A DNA stretch of 40,386 bases from Burkholderiales bacterium (GCA_020845995.1 JADLES010000070.1:1-40386); one strand, 5' to 3'; shown: positions 7,864 through 15,398, counted from the stretch's first letter. The notes: generated by a model from the letters alone, not told the origin. Translations and numbers: made by a program.

Positions 7864-10425
7864 ATGGCGAAGCTCGCGTTCTGGAGGACTGACTGGTTCC
7901 TCGGCGTCGTGGTCACGGTCGCGGTCGCCGCCGCCAACGTCGCGAGTGACCTGCTCCCCGGGCTCGAGCGCAAGGCCTACGACCTCGGCGTGGCGGCCAC
8001 CTCGCGCGCGCCCTCGGACCGGGTCGCGGTCATCGCCATCGACGAGGCGAGCATCCGCAGCATCGGCCGCTGGCCCTGGCCGCGCGACGTGCAGGCGAAG
8101 ATGACCGACCTGCTCGCGCAAGCCAAGGCCAAGGTGATCGGCAGCACCATCCTGCTGTCGGAGCCGCAGACGGATCCCGGTTACCAGACAATCGTCCAGT
8201 TGCAGGCGCTGGCCGCAAAGGGCATGGAGCCCGGTGGACCCGCGGCGGAGGCGCTCGCCCCCCTCGCGGAAAAACTGAAAGAAGCCGAGGCCGCGCTCAA
8301 TACCGACCGGCGGCTCGCCGAGAGCTACGTCAGGGCCGGCAACGTGATGGTACCGCTCGACTTCCAGCTCGGCAGACCGCTCGGCAAGCTCGACAAGCCT
8401 CTGCCCGACTACGTGCAGAAGTATGCGCTCTCGGCGCCGCCGGGCGGCGAGCAGCCGCTGCCCGCGAACGAGATCCGCTATCCCATCGAGGCGATCGCGA
8501 AGGCTGCCGCCGGCTTGGGCAGCCTGACGCAACTGAAGGACGTCGACGGCGCGATCCGCGCCGAGCCGCTTGCCATCGACTATTACGGCCAGCTTTTTCC
8601 GTCGCTGTCGATGATGGTGGCGGCGAAGTACCTCAACCTGGGGCCGGCCGATATTCGCCTGGCACCGGGCCAGGGGGTGACGCTGCAGAAGCTGCGCATC
8701 GGCACGGATGCCGAGCTGAGCATGTACACCTACTTCTACAAGGACCGCGACGGCAGGCCGGCGTTCCCGGTGGATTCCTTCTACGACGTGCTGTCGGGCA
8801 AGATCAGGGCGGCCAACTACAGCGGCAAGATCGTGCTGATTGGCGCCACCGCGGTCGGCCTGGGCGACAACCCGGCCACGCCGATCGCACCGGCGATGCC
8901 GCCCGTGCTCATGCTCGCGCACGCGGTGTCCTCGATCCTGCAGGAGCATTTCTTCATCGCCCCCGCCTGGATGCGCGGCGCCGAACTGCTGGTGTTCGCG
9001 CTGATCGCCGCCTACCTGATCGCCCTGCTGCCACGGCTCAAGGCGGGCACCGCGCTCGCGGTTTCCGGCGGCCTTTTCGCCGCCTTGATCGGAGCGCATT
9101 TCGCGCTGATGATGTCCGCGGGCATGTGGATGCAGCTCATGCTGCCCGCTACGCTGCTGCTGCTCGGACACGGCGCGCTGGTATCCAAGCGCTTCATCGT
9201 GACCGAGCGCGCCAAGGTGAAGTCGGACGAGAATTCGGCGGAATCGAACCGCATGCTCGGCCTCGCCTACCAGGGCCAGGGCCTGCTCGACCAGGCTTGG
9301 GACAAGTACCGCCAGGTGCCGCTGTCGGACGCGGTGATGGACAACCTGTATAACCTCGCGCTCGACTTCGAGAGGAAGCGCCAGTTCAACAAGGCCGAGT
9401 CGGTATTCCGCCACATGGCCGGGTTCAATCCGAAGTTCCGCGACCTCGAGCAGCGCCTGTCGCGCGCGAAACAGCTCTCGGAGACGGTGATGCTGGGCGG
9501 CGCGACGGGAGCCGGGCGCAGCAACGCCTCCATCCTCGGCGCCGACGGCTCGGTCGAGAAGCCGATGCTCGGCCGCTACCAGGTCGAGAAGGAGCTGGGC
9601 AAGGGCGCGATGGGCGTGGTGTACCTGGGCAAGGACCCGAAGATCGGCCGCGTGGTGGCGATCAAGACCATGGCGCTGTCGCAGGAGTTTCCGCCGGAGG
9701 AAGTGGCCGGCGCAAAGGAGCGGTTCTTCCGCGAGGCGGAGACCGCCGGGCGCCTGTCGCATCCGAACATCGTCACCATCTACGACGCGGGCGAGGAGCA
9801 CGACCTGTGCTTCATCGCCATGGAGCTGCTCAAGGGCGGCGACCTGGTGCCGTTCTGCAAGCCGGGGCGCCTGCTGGAGATCGTCAAGGCGGTCTCCATC
9901 GTCGCGCGCGCCGCCGAAGCGCTCGGCTACGCGCACACGCAGGGCGTCGTGCACCGCGACGTCAAGCCCGCCAACATCATGTACGACCCCGGCACCGATA
10001 CCGTGAAGGTCACCGACTTCGGCATCGCGCGACTCACCGATTCCTCCAAAACCAAGACCGGGATGGTGCTCGGCACGCCTTCGTACATGTCGCCCGAGCA
10101 GCTGGCGGGCAAGAAGATCGAGGGGCGCAGCGATCTCTTTTCGCTCGCGGTCAGCCTCTACCAGCTGCTCTGCGGCAAGCTGCCGTTCGAGGGCGAGTCG
10201 ATGGCGCAGCTCATGTACCGGATCGCCAACGAACCGCCGGCCAACATCCTCGCGGCCAGCCCGGCGGTGCCGCCGGGGCTGGTCGCGTTCCTCGCGCGCG
10301 CGCTCGCGAAGAACCCGGGGGAGCGCTTCCAGACCGGCGCCGAGTTCGCCGCCGCCCTGCGCGCCGCGGCGGGAGGCGCGGCCGCGCCCGCGCCCGCGCC
10401 CCCGCGCCTCGACCTCGAGCTCTGA
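7864..10425 (+). CDS. CHASE2-domain Ser/Thr protein kinase, membrane-bound
   Basis: 853 aa. Order: N-terminal membrane segment (~10-28), periplasmic CHASE2 sensor (~30-365, with VIAIDEASIRSIGRWPWPR near its start), three closely spaced membrane helices (~370-440), a TPR-like linker (~455-540), and a Hanks-type kinase domain (~569-835). Kinase residues: glycine loop GKGAMGVVY, Lys601 in VAIK, HRD Asp699, DFG Asp718, and GTPSYMSPEQ. The kinase therefore looks active. It ends in an Ala/Pro tail with no PASTA repeats. One base separates it from the CHASE2 cyclase gene. TAGCAT (7851-7856) lies 7 bases before the ATG. The periplasmic ligand is unknown; the cytoplasmic output is presumably phosphorylation of partner proteins. 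Confidence 0.92.
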   Translation: MAKLAFWRTDWFLGVVVTVAVAAANVASDLLPGLERKAYDLGVAATSRAPSDRVAVIAIDEASIRSIGRWPWPRDVQAKMTDLLAQAKAKVIGSTILLSEPQTDPGYQTIVQLQALAAKGMEPGGPAAEALAPLAEKLKEAEAALNTDRRLAESYVRAGNVMVPLDFQLGRPLGKLDKPLPDYVQKYALSAPPGGEQPLPANEIRYPIEAIAKAAAGLGSLTQLKDVDGAIRAEPLAIDYYGQLFPSLSMMVAAKYLNLGPADIRLAPGQGVTLQKLRIGTDAELSMYTYFYKDRDGRPAFPVDSFYDVLSGKIRAANYSGKIVLIGATAVGLGDNPATPIAPAMPPVLMLAHAVSSILQEHFFIAPAWMRGAELLVFALIAAYLIALLPRLKAGTALAVSGGLFAALIGAHFALMMSAGMWMQLMLPATLLLLGHGALVSKRFIVTERAKVKSDENSAESNRMLGLAYQGQGLLDQAWDKYRQVPLSDAVMDNLYNLALDFERKRQFNKAESVFRHMAGFNPKFRDLEQRLSRAKQLSETVMLGGATGAGRSNASILGADGSVEKPMLGRYQVEKELGKGAMGVVYLGKDPKIGRVVAIKTMALSQEFPPEEVAGAKERFFREAETAGRLSHPNIVTIYDAGEEHDLCFIAMELLKGGDLVPFCKPGRLLEIVKAVSIVARAAEALGYAHTQGVVHRDVKPANIMYDPGTDTVKVTDFGIARLTDSSKTKTGMVLGTPSYMSPEQLAGKKIEGRSDLFSLAVSLYQLLCGKLPFEGESMAQLMYRIANEPPANILAASPAVPPGLVAFLARALAKNPGERFQTGAEFAAALRAAAGGAAAPAPAPPRLDLEL

Positions 10426-10426
10426 G

Positions 10427-12661
10427 GTGAGGCAGCACCTCGCGAGAATCCTGCTCGGGCTCGCGGTCACCGCGTTCTTCGTGGGCCACTCCGCAGGCTT
10501 CTACCGGATCGACTTCATCCACCAGCTCGACGCCATCATCTACGACGCGCGCCTGCGCCTGACGATGCCCGGCAGGGGCGACCCGCAGATCGTGATCCTC
10601 GACATCGACGAGAAGAGCCTGGGCGAGATCGGCCGCTGGCCCTGGGGCCGCAACCTCATGGCCCAGCTCATGGACAAGCTGTTCGGCAAATACGGCGTCG
10701 CACTGGTCGGCTTCGACGTCGTCTGGGCCGAGCGCGACGCGAGCTCCGGCATCGAGGTGCTGGACGCGCTGGCGCAAGGCGAGCTGAAGGGCGTGGGCGC
10801 CTTCCAGACGGCGTATCAGCAGCTGCGCGGCACGCTCGATTTCGACAGCCTGTTCGCCGCCAGCCTGAAGGGCCGGCCGGTGGTGCTGGGCTACTACTTC
10901 AACAGCGACGAGCGCGCGGTGAAGGCGAACGCGATTCCGCAGCCGGTGCTGTCGAAAGGGACGTTCACCGGCCGCAACGTGCTCTTCACCCGCTGGCACG
11001 GCTATACCGGCAACCTGCCCGCCTTCCAGCGGAATGCCGCGAGCGCCGGGCACTTCAATCCGCGCGTGGACGATGACGGCGTGTCCCGGCGCGTGCCGAT
11101 GCTCCTCGAATTCGAGGGCGCCTACTACGAGCCGCTGTCGCTGGCGATGCTGCGCGCGCTGCTCGCGATCGAGCGTGGCGCGACCCCGGCGGTCGAGCCG
11201 GTGTTCCCGCCCGAGGAAGCGACCAGCAGGCGCTACGGGGCCATGGAATGGCTCAAGGTCGGCCCCTACTCGATCCCCGTCGACGAGGAGGCCGCCGCCC
11301 TGATTCCCTTTCACGGTCCCAAGGGAACGTTCGCCTACGTCTCGCTCGCCGACATTCTCAAGGACCGCGTCGAGCCGGCGCGACTCAAGGGAAAAATCGC
11401 GCTCATCGGCACCACCGCGCCCGGCCTGCAGGATCTGCGCTCCACGCCGGTGGACAGCGTGTTTCCCGGCGTCGAAGTGCACGCCAACATGCTCGCCGGA
11501 ATGCTGGCGCAGAACCTGAAGCAGAAGCCGGCGTACATGCTGGGGGCGGAGGTGGCGCTGCTTCTGGTGGCCGGAGTAGCGCTCTCCTTCCTCATTCCCA
11601 TGCTCTCGGCGCTCTGGGCGACCGTGCTCGCCGCCGCCGGCGCGCTGCTGATCGCCGGCTTCAATCTGCTCGTCTGGACGCGCGCCGACATGGTCCTGCC
11701 GCTCGCCGCCTCGATCCTGATGATCGCCTTCCTCTACACGATCGACATGGCCTACGGCTACTTCGTCGAGTCGCGCTCCAAGCGCCAGTTCACCGAGTTG
11801 TTCGGCCAGTACGTGCCGCCGGAGCTGGTCGGCAAGATGGCCACCGACCCCGAGAAATACACCATGGTGCCGAAAGCGGCCGAGCTGACGATCCTCTTTT
11901 CGGACGTGCGCGGCTTCACCGGCATCTCGGAGTCCCTCACGCCGGAGGACCTGCGCGAGTACATGAACGAGTATCTCACCCAGATGAGCGGCATCATTCG
12001 CTCGCAGCACCGCGGCACGCTCGACAAGTACATCGGCGACGCGATCATGGCGTTCTGGGGCGCGCCGGTGGACGACGCGCAGCACGCGCGCAACGGCGTG
12101 CTCGCAGCCATGGCCATGCAGAAGAAATGCGCCGAGCTGAGCGAGGGGTTCGCCGCGCGCGGCTGGCCGAAGCTCAGCATCGGCGTGGGACTGAACACGG
12201 GCCTGGTGCGCGTCGGCGACATGGGCTCGCGGGTGCGCCGCGCCTACACGGTGATGGGCGATGCCGTGAACGTGGCCTCGCGGCTCGAGGGGCGCACGAA
12301 ATACTACGGCGTCGGCATCCTGGTGGGCGAGGCGACGCGCAAGGCGATCCCGGACATGGTGTTCCGCGAGGTCGACCGGATCAAGGTGAAGGGCAAGGCC
12401 GAGGCGGTGACGATCTACGAGCCGATGGCGCTCCAGGCCGAGGCCGGCGCCGAGCTGCACGAGGAGCTGACGCTCTGGAACCAGGCGCTGCGCGACTACC
12501 GGGCGCAGCAGTGGGACCGCGCCGACGTCAGCTTGCTCAACCTGCAGCGGCTCTATCCGGGCCGCGGCCTGTACGCCGCGTACGCGCGACGGGTGGCGGA
12601 GCTGCGGCGCGCCGCGCCGCCCGCGGACTGGGACGGGGTGACGACCTTCGACGAAAAATAG
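10427..12661 (+). CDS. CHASE2-domain class III adenylate cyclase
   Basis: 744 aa, GTG start one base after the kinase stop. A membrane segment (~5-25), periplasmic CHASE2 (~30-365, with LDIDEKSLGEIGRWPWGR), three membrane helices (~370-447) and a cyclase domain (~480-660). Metal aspartates Asp493 (FSDVRGF) and Asp538 (KYIGDAIMAFW). Base-recognition pair Lys534 and Thr608, which is the class IIIb adenylate cyclase pattern, so ATP rather than GTP is the predicted substrate. Transition-state residues Asn615 and Arg619 are present in NVASR. A helical tail of about 70 residues follows. It shares its sensor type with the upstream kinase and lies 8 bases from a convergent cNMP-binding gene, which suggests local cAMP signalling. 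Confidence 0.93.
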   Translation: MRQHLARILLGLAVTAFFVGHSAGFYRIDFIHQLDAIIYDARLRLTMPGRGDPQIVILDIDEKSLGEIGRWPWGRNLMAQLMDKLFGKYGVALVGFDVVWAERDASSGIEVLDALAQGELKGVGAFQTAYQQLRGTLDFDSLFAASLKGRPVVLGYYFNSDERAVKANAIPQPVLSKGTFTGRNVLFTRWHGYTGNLPAFQRNAASAGHFNPRVDDDGVSRRVPMLLEFEGAYYEPLSLAMLRALLAIERGATPAVEPVFPPEEATSRRYGAMEWLKVGPYSIPVDEEAAALIPFHGPKGTFAYVSLADILKDRVEPARLKGKIALIGTTAPGLQDLRSTPVDSVFPGVEVHANMLAGMLAQNLKQKPAYMLGAEVALLLVAGVALSFLIPMLSALWATVLAAAGALLIAGFNLLVWTRADMVLPLAASILMIAFLYTIDMAYGYFVESRSKRQFTELFGQYVPPELVGKMATDPEKYTMVPKAAELTILFSDVRGFTGISESLTPEDLREYMNEYLTQMSGIIRSQHRGTLDKYIGDAIMAFWGAPVDDAQHARNGVLAAMAMQKKCAELSEGFAARGWPKLSIGVGLNTGLVRVGDMGSRVRRAYTVMGDAVNVASRLEGRTKYYGVGILVGEATRKAIPDMVFREVDRIKVKGKAEAVTIYEPMALQAEAGAELHEELTLWNQALRDYRAQQWDRADVSLLNLQRLYPGRGLYAAYARRVAELRRAAPPADWDGVTTFDEK

Positions 12662-12669
12662 GCACGCGC

Positions 12670-13062
12670 CTAGCGCCCGCCGCGCAGCCGGCCGAGCGCC
12701 GAGCGCTTCAGCCGCTCGTTCATGTGGCGCAGGCGGTCGGCCATGACCGCCATCACATGCCGCGCGAATTGCGGCGATTCCCGCACCAGCGCGTCGAACT
12801 GCATCCGGTCGATGGAGATCACCCGGCAGTCCGAGCGCGTGATCACGGTGGCGCTGCGCACCGAGGAATTGACCAGCGCCATCTCGCCGAGCAGCGAGCC
12901 CGGACCGGCCACCTCGATGACCTGGCCGCCCACGCAGATCGCGGCCGAGCCCTCCATGAGCACGTACATGGTCTTGCCGGACTCGCCTTCGCTGAACAGG
13001 ACCAGCCCGGATTGCAGGGAAACCAGGTTGCGCGCGTTCTGGAAATGCGCCAGGACGTCCAT
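12670..13062 (-). CDS. Stand-alone cyclic-nucleotide-binding domain protein
   Basis: 130 aa consisting almost entirely of one CNB/CAP-like beta-barrel. The phosphate-binding cassette GEMALVNSSVRSATV contains the Glu, Ser and Arg expected to hold cAMP. There is no helix-turn-helix, kinase, channel or cyclase domain, so this is a reader that must act through protein contacts. The basic C-terminal helix (RLRHMNERLKRSALGRLRGGR) could be a contact surface. It lies 7 bases downstream of the zinc-ribbon gene on the same strand and converges on the adenylate cyclase gene. Family is secure; the partner is unknown. Confidence 0.88.
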   Translation of the reverse strand: MDVLAHFQNARNLVSLQSGLVLFSEGESGKTMYVLMEGSAAICVGGQVIEVAGPGSLLGEMALVNSSVRSATVITRSDCRVISIDRMQFDALVRESPQFARHVMAVMADRLRHMNERLKRSALGRLRGGR

Positions 13063-13069
13063 CCGGAAA

Positions 13070-13258
13070 CTAACCGCGCGGCGCGGGGAAGACCGACAGG
13101 TCCACGTCGTCCAGGTTCCAGACCTGGAGGCTCTCGCAGTTGGCGCATTCCACCGTCCGCTCGGTGTAGGTCAGGCTGCGGAACGTCTCGTAGTCGACGT
13201 CGATGCCGGTCGGAATCAGCCGGTTGCAGGCCTGGCACCGCACGCTCAGCATTGGCAT
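13070..13258 (-). CDS. Small zinc-ribbon protein
   Basis: 62 aa with two CxxC knuckles (Cys8/Cys11 and Cys38/Cys41) spaced as in a zinc ribbon, followed by an acidic tail. Start at the ATG at 13258, with GGGGTG a few bases upstream; a second ATG at 13252 would give 60 aa. A longer reading frame continues upstream to 13600 but crosses the divergent selenoprotein gene antisense and has no family-like sequence, so I do not use it. Probably co-transcribed with the cNMP-binding gene. Function unknown; it may bind metal, nucleic acid or protein. Confidence 0.7.
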   Translation of the reverse strand: MPMLSVRCQACNRLIPTGIDVDYETFRSLTYTERTVECANCESLQVWNLDDVDLSVFPAPRG

Positions 13259-13286
13259 GCCACACCCCGTGGGAATCGCGTTGCGA

Positions 13287-13292
13287 TACGAT
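13287..13292 (+). promoter_or_regulatory. -10-like box of the selenoprotein gene
   Basis: TACGAT, 8 bases before the ATG at 13301. An overlapping GATACT at 13290-13295 is an alternative. No Shine-Dalgarno stronger than GGA abutting the ATG, and no good -35. Weak evidence by itself, but consistent with other gene starts in the window. Confidence 0.3.
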
Positions 13293-13300
13293 ACTCCGGA

Positions 13301-13525
13301 ATGTCGATTCGCATCCATTACTGCGCTGCCTGAGGCTATCTGCCCGAGGCCCTCCGTGCGAAGGCCTGGCTGGAAGCCCGCGGGCGCGGGCCCGTCGAGG
13401 TGCGGCCGGGAACCTCCGGCCAGTTCGACATTTTCGTGGGCGCGGCGCTCGCCTACTCGCGCCATGCGACCGGGCGCTTCCCAGCGGAAGCGGACCTGGA
13501 AACGGTCCTGCGACGAAACCCCTAG
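13301..13525 (+). CDS. SelW/Rdx-family selenoprotein (UGA = selenocysteine at 13331-13333)
   Basis: Reading from ATG 13301 through TGA 13331-13333 to TAG 13525 gives 74 residues with the selenoprotein W-like redox motif HYCAAUGY (Cys8, Sec11). After the TGA the same frame continues without a break into a complete Rdx-type C-terminal half: a charged helix (LPEALRAKAWLEARG), the strand-turn VEVRPGTSGQFDIFV, and SRHATGRFPAEADL, which matches the family pattern of SR..GRFP..DL. The protein is a small thioredoxin-like fold presumed to be a cytosolic thiol/selenol oxidoreductase. A strong hairpin begins at the base after TGA and could be the bacterial SECIS. The gene is divergent from the zinc-ribbon gene by 42 bases. 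A conventional gene finder would stop at the TGA and miss it. The alternative, a nonsense mutation in a Cys homologue, is less likely because TGA sits exactly at the redox residue and the rest of the frame is intact. Confidence 0.87.
13334..13378 (+). promoter_or_regulatory. Candidate bacterial SECIS hairpin
   Basis: Directly after the in-frame TGA the RNA can fold as one long hairpin. Base stem GGCU (13334-13337) pairs with AGCC (13375-13378). After an A-A mismatch, U-G and C-G pairs (13339-13340 with 13372-13373), and a U-U mismatch, GCC (13342-13344) pairs with GGC (13368-13370). A two-base bulge CG (13345-13346) follows, then AGGCC (13347-13351) pairs with GGCCU (13363-13367). The 11-base apical loop contains GU at 13356-13357, 23-24 bases past the TGA. 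A bulge below a short upper stem and a G/U in the loop are the features SelB recognises in known bacterial SECIS elements. Pairing was done by eye, without energy calculation. Confidence 0.7.
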
Positions 13526-13562
13526 CGGCCGATGCCGCGCCCCGACAGTTCGGCACCGCGGC

Positions 13563-13591
13563 TTGACTTGAACTAGGGCACGGATTACATT
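13563..13591 (+). promoter_or_regulatory. Sigma-70-type promoter for the PA2779-like gene
   Basis: TTGACT (13563-13568), 17-base spacer, TACATT (13586-13591). Predicted start near 13598 gives an untranslated leader of about 88 bases before the ATG at 13686, which has its own Shine-Dalgarno. This is the best -35/-10 pair in the window. Confidence 0.6.
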
Positions 13592-13685
13592 GGCCTGCAT
13601 AGGTTTGCCGGGCTTGGGAATCGGTGTGTCCCTGCCGGCAGGCCTTACGGGCGCTCACCACTCAAATTTCAAAAAGGGGAAGTGA

Positions 13686-14036
13686 ATGAAACAGGGTTTC
13701 CTAGGCTTGATTAGCCGTATCTTGATCGTTTCGATGATGATGCTGCCGTTCCAGACCCTTCAGGCAGGCATGGTGGGCACCGAGCAGGTGAGCGCGCAGG
13801 CGAGCCGCGACGCGCTGCTGAACACGCTCGCGCGCGCCGAAGTCGCCAGCCAGCTGCAGTCGATGGGGATCGACGCCACCGCCGCGAAAGCGCGCGTCGG
13901 CGCCATGACCGACGAGGAAGTGCGCACCCTGCAAGGCCAGATCGACGCGCTGCCTGCCGGCGCGCTGAGCGGCTGGGCCTGGGCCGCGATCGTCGCGGGC
14001 GTGATCCTGGTCTGGTACCTGTATACCCAGAAGTAA
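13686..14036 (+). CDS. PA2779-family small membrane protein
   Basis: 116 aa. Signal sequence 1-27 (hydrophobic, ending TLQA), a mature helical segment of about 65 residues with an unusual run of Ala, Arg, Glu and Gln, and a C-terminal membrane helix (~95-113) ending YLYTQK. This layout and the neighbouring C39-like lipoprotein match the PA2779/PA2778 pair of Pseudomonas aeruginosa. The Shine-Dalgarno GGGGA precedes the ATG. Function is not established. The pairing suggests a membrane-attached partner or substrate of the peptidase. A terminator-like hairpin separates it from the next gene. Confidence 0.85.
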   Translation: MKQGFLGLISRILIVSMMMLPFQTLQAGMVGTEQVSAQASRDALLNTLARAEVASQLQSMGIDATAAKARVGAMTDEEVRTLQGQIDALPAGALSGWAWAAIVAGVILVWYLYTQK

Positions 14037-14063
14037 TTTCTTCTCCATGCAGTATCGCAGAGG

Positions 14064-14092
14064 CGCCCGCCACCACGCGGGCGTTTCTGTTT
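14064..14092 (+). terminator. Rho-independent terminator or attenuator between PA2779- and PA2778-like genes
   Basis: Perfect 7-bp GC stem: CGCCCGC (14064-14070) pairs with GCGGGCG (14077-14083) around a CACCAC loop, followed by TTTCTGTTT. It lies 28 bases after the PA2779-like stop and 29 bases before the next start, so it would reduce read-through into the peptidase gene and favour expression of the small protein. Confidence 0.65.
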
Positions 14093-14120
14093 CCGACTCT
14101 CCCCGATCCGTTCTCGCCGC

Positions 14121-15083
14121 GTGCCCGAAGCGCTGAAAAGAATCCTGCTCCTGCTGGCGCTGCCGGGCACGGTGCTCGTGTCCGGCTGCGCCGCCCTCCT
14201 TCCGCAGTCGGAGGAAATCCGCCAGAATCGGCCCGCGGACCTGCCGCCGGCGATCGAACTCACCGAAGTGCCGTTCTTCCCGCAGAAGGAGTTCGAGTGC
14301 GGCCCGGCCTCGCTCGCGACCTCGCTGGTGTATTTCGGCGCCAAGGTCTCGCCCGAAGAGCTCGCCGAGCAGGTCTACCTGCCCGCGCGCAAGGGCAGCC
14401 TGCAGGTCGAGATGATGGCCTCGGCGCGGCGCAACGGCATGGTGGCGTACCGGCTCGCGCCCAGCTTCCACGACCTGCTGCGCGAGGTGGCGGCGGGCAT
14501 TCCGGTGATCGTCCTCATGGATTTCGGCTTCTGGCCCTTTTCCCTGTGGCACTACGCCGTGATCGTCGGCTACGACATGGACAAGAGCGAGGTGATCGTG
14601 CGCTCCGGCCTGAACCGGCGCGTCCTCATGCCCTACGGCCTGCTCGAATACCTGTGGAAGGACAGCAAGTACTGGGCGCTCGTCACGCCGCCGCCGGCGA
14701 AGATCCCGGCCACCGCCACCGAGACCCTCTATCTCCAGGCGGTCGTCGCGCTCGAGAGCGCGGGCAGGAAGATGGAGGCGCGCGAGGGCTACGCGGCCAT
14801 GCTCAAGCGCTGGCCGGAGAGCCTCGGCGCGGGCATCGGGCTCGCCAATGCCGATTACGCGCGCGGCGATCTCAAGCAGGCCGAGTCGGTGCTCCGGCTG
14901 ATGGTGGAGCGGCACCCGGACAAGGCCGTCGCGTACAACAACCTGGCGCAGACCATCGCCGACCAGGGCCGCGACGCCGAGGCGCTGCCGCTCGCCGAGC
15001 ACGCGGTCACGCTGGGCGGCCCGCATGCCGCCGCAGCGCGGGAGACTCGCGACGCCATCGCCGGCCGGCTCAAGCCCCGCTAG
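14121..15083 (+). CDS. PA2778-family C39-like cysteine peptidase lipoprotein with TPRs
   Basis: 320 aa, GTG start. A lipoprotein signal with lipobox VSGC (lipidated Cys23) should tether it to the periplasmic face of a membrane. A papain-like C39 domain (~50-185) has the nucleophile Cys60 in ECGPASLA and His144 in WHYAVIVGYD. TPR-like helices fill ~190-315. In families such as bacteriocin processing, C39 domains cut after double-glycine leaders; here the domain is exported, so the substrate must be periplasmic. The gene follows the PA2779-like gene, separated by a terminator-like hairpin. Stop only 3 bases from the convergent small-protein gene. Confidence 0.87.
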   Translation: MPEALKRILLLLALPGTVLVSGCAALLPQSEEIRQNRPADLPPAIELTEVPFFPQKEFECGPASLATSLVYFGAKVSPEELAEQVYLPARKGSLQVEMMASARRNGMVAYRLAPSFHDLLREVAAGIPVIVLMDFGFWPFSLWHYAVIVGYDMDKSEVIVRSGLNRRVLMPYGLLEYLWKDSKYWALVTPPPAKIPATATETLYLQAVVALESAGRKMEAREGYAAMLKRWPESLGAGIGLANADYARGDLKQAESVLRLMVERHPDKAVAYNNLAQTIADQGRDAEALPLAEHAVTLGGPHAAAARETRDAIAGRLKPR

Positions 15084-15086
15084 GGC

Positions 15087-15398
15087 TCAGCGCTTGTGCA
15101 GGTCGCGGTCGGCGTCGATCACGTCGCGACGCAACTGCTCGCGCTGCTCCTGGCTGCGGCCCGGATCCGCGTTGCGGTGCTCGCGCCAGCGCGCGCGCGC
15201 TTCCTCGCGCGTCATCTGCCCGCTGCGCACCTGTTCGCGCAGCCTCTGGCGCTCCTCCCAACCCATGCGCCGTTCCGGGGGCGGCATCGGCCTTTGCGCG
15301 GCCGGGTGGTGGGGCGGGTGCGGCGCCGGACGGCCGGACTGCGCCAGCACCGGGAAGGAGGCGGCGGCAAGCAGCGCCAGGACAACCAGGACCCTCAT
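15087..15398 (-). CDS. Small periplasmic protein, unknown function
   Basis: 103 aa from the ATG at 15398. Signal peptide 1-20 (VLALLAAASFPVLAQ), then a His/Pro-rich stretch (PAPHPPHHPAAQRP) and a highly charged helical half (EERQRLREQ to REEARARWREHR). The His-rich part could bind metal, but nothing shows that it does. A longer frame starts at 15503, but the signal peptide argues for the internal start. TACCAT (15414-15409) lies 10 bases before this ATG. I recognise no named family. Confidence 0.65.
   Translation of the reverse strand: MRVLVVLALLAAASFPVLAQSGRPAPHPPHHPAAQRPMPPPERRMGWEERQRLREQVRSGQMTREEARARWREHRNADPGRSQEQREQLRRDVIDADRDLHKR

Noticed and set aside
7582..10470. 962-codon minus-strand frame opposite the kinase gene
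   Set aside because: The plus strand encodes a kinase with all catalytic residues. The antisense product is low-complexity Arg/His/Leu sequence.
10211..12460. 749-codon minus-strand frame opposite the cyclase
   Set aside because: Shadow of the cyclase gene; no recognisable domain.
13301..13525. Interpreting the TGA as a nonsense mutation or sequencing error (pseudogene)
   Set aside because: The stop falls precisely at the redox residue, the remaining frame is intact, and a SECIS-like hairpin follows. A sequencing error from TGC or TGT cannot be fully excluded from one sequence.
13070..13600. 176-codon version of the zinc-ribbon protein
   Set aside because: The N-terminal 114 residues are antisense to the selenoprotein gene and resemble no protein; the short start has a ribosome-binding sequence.
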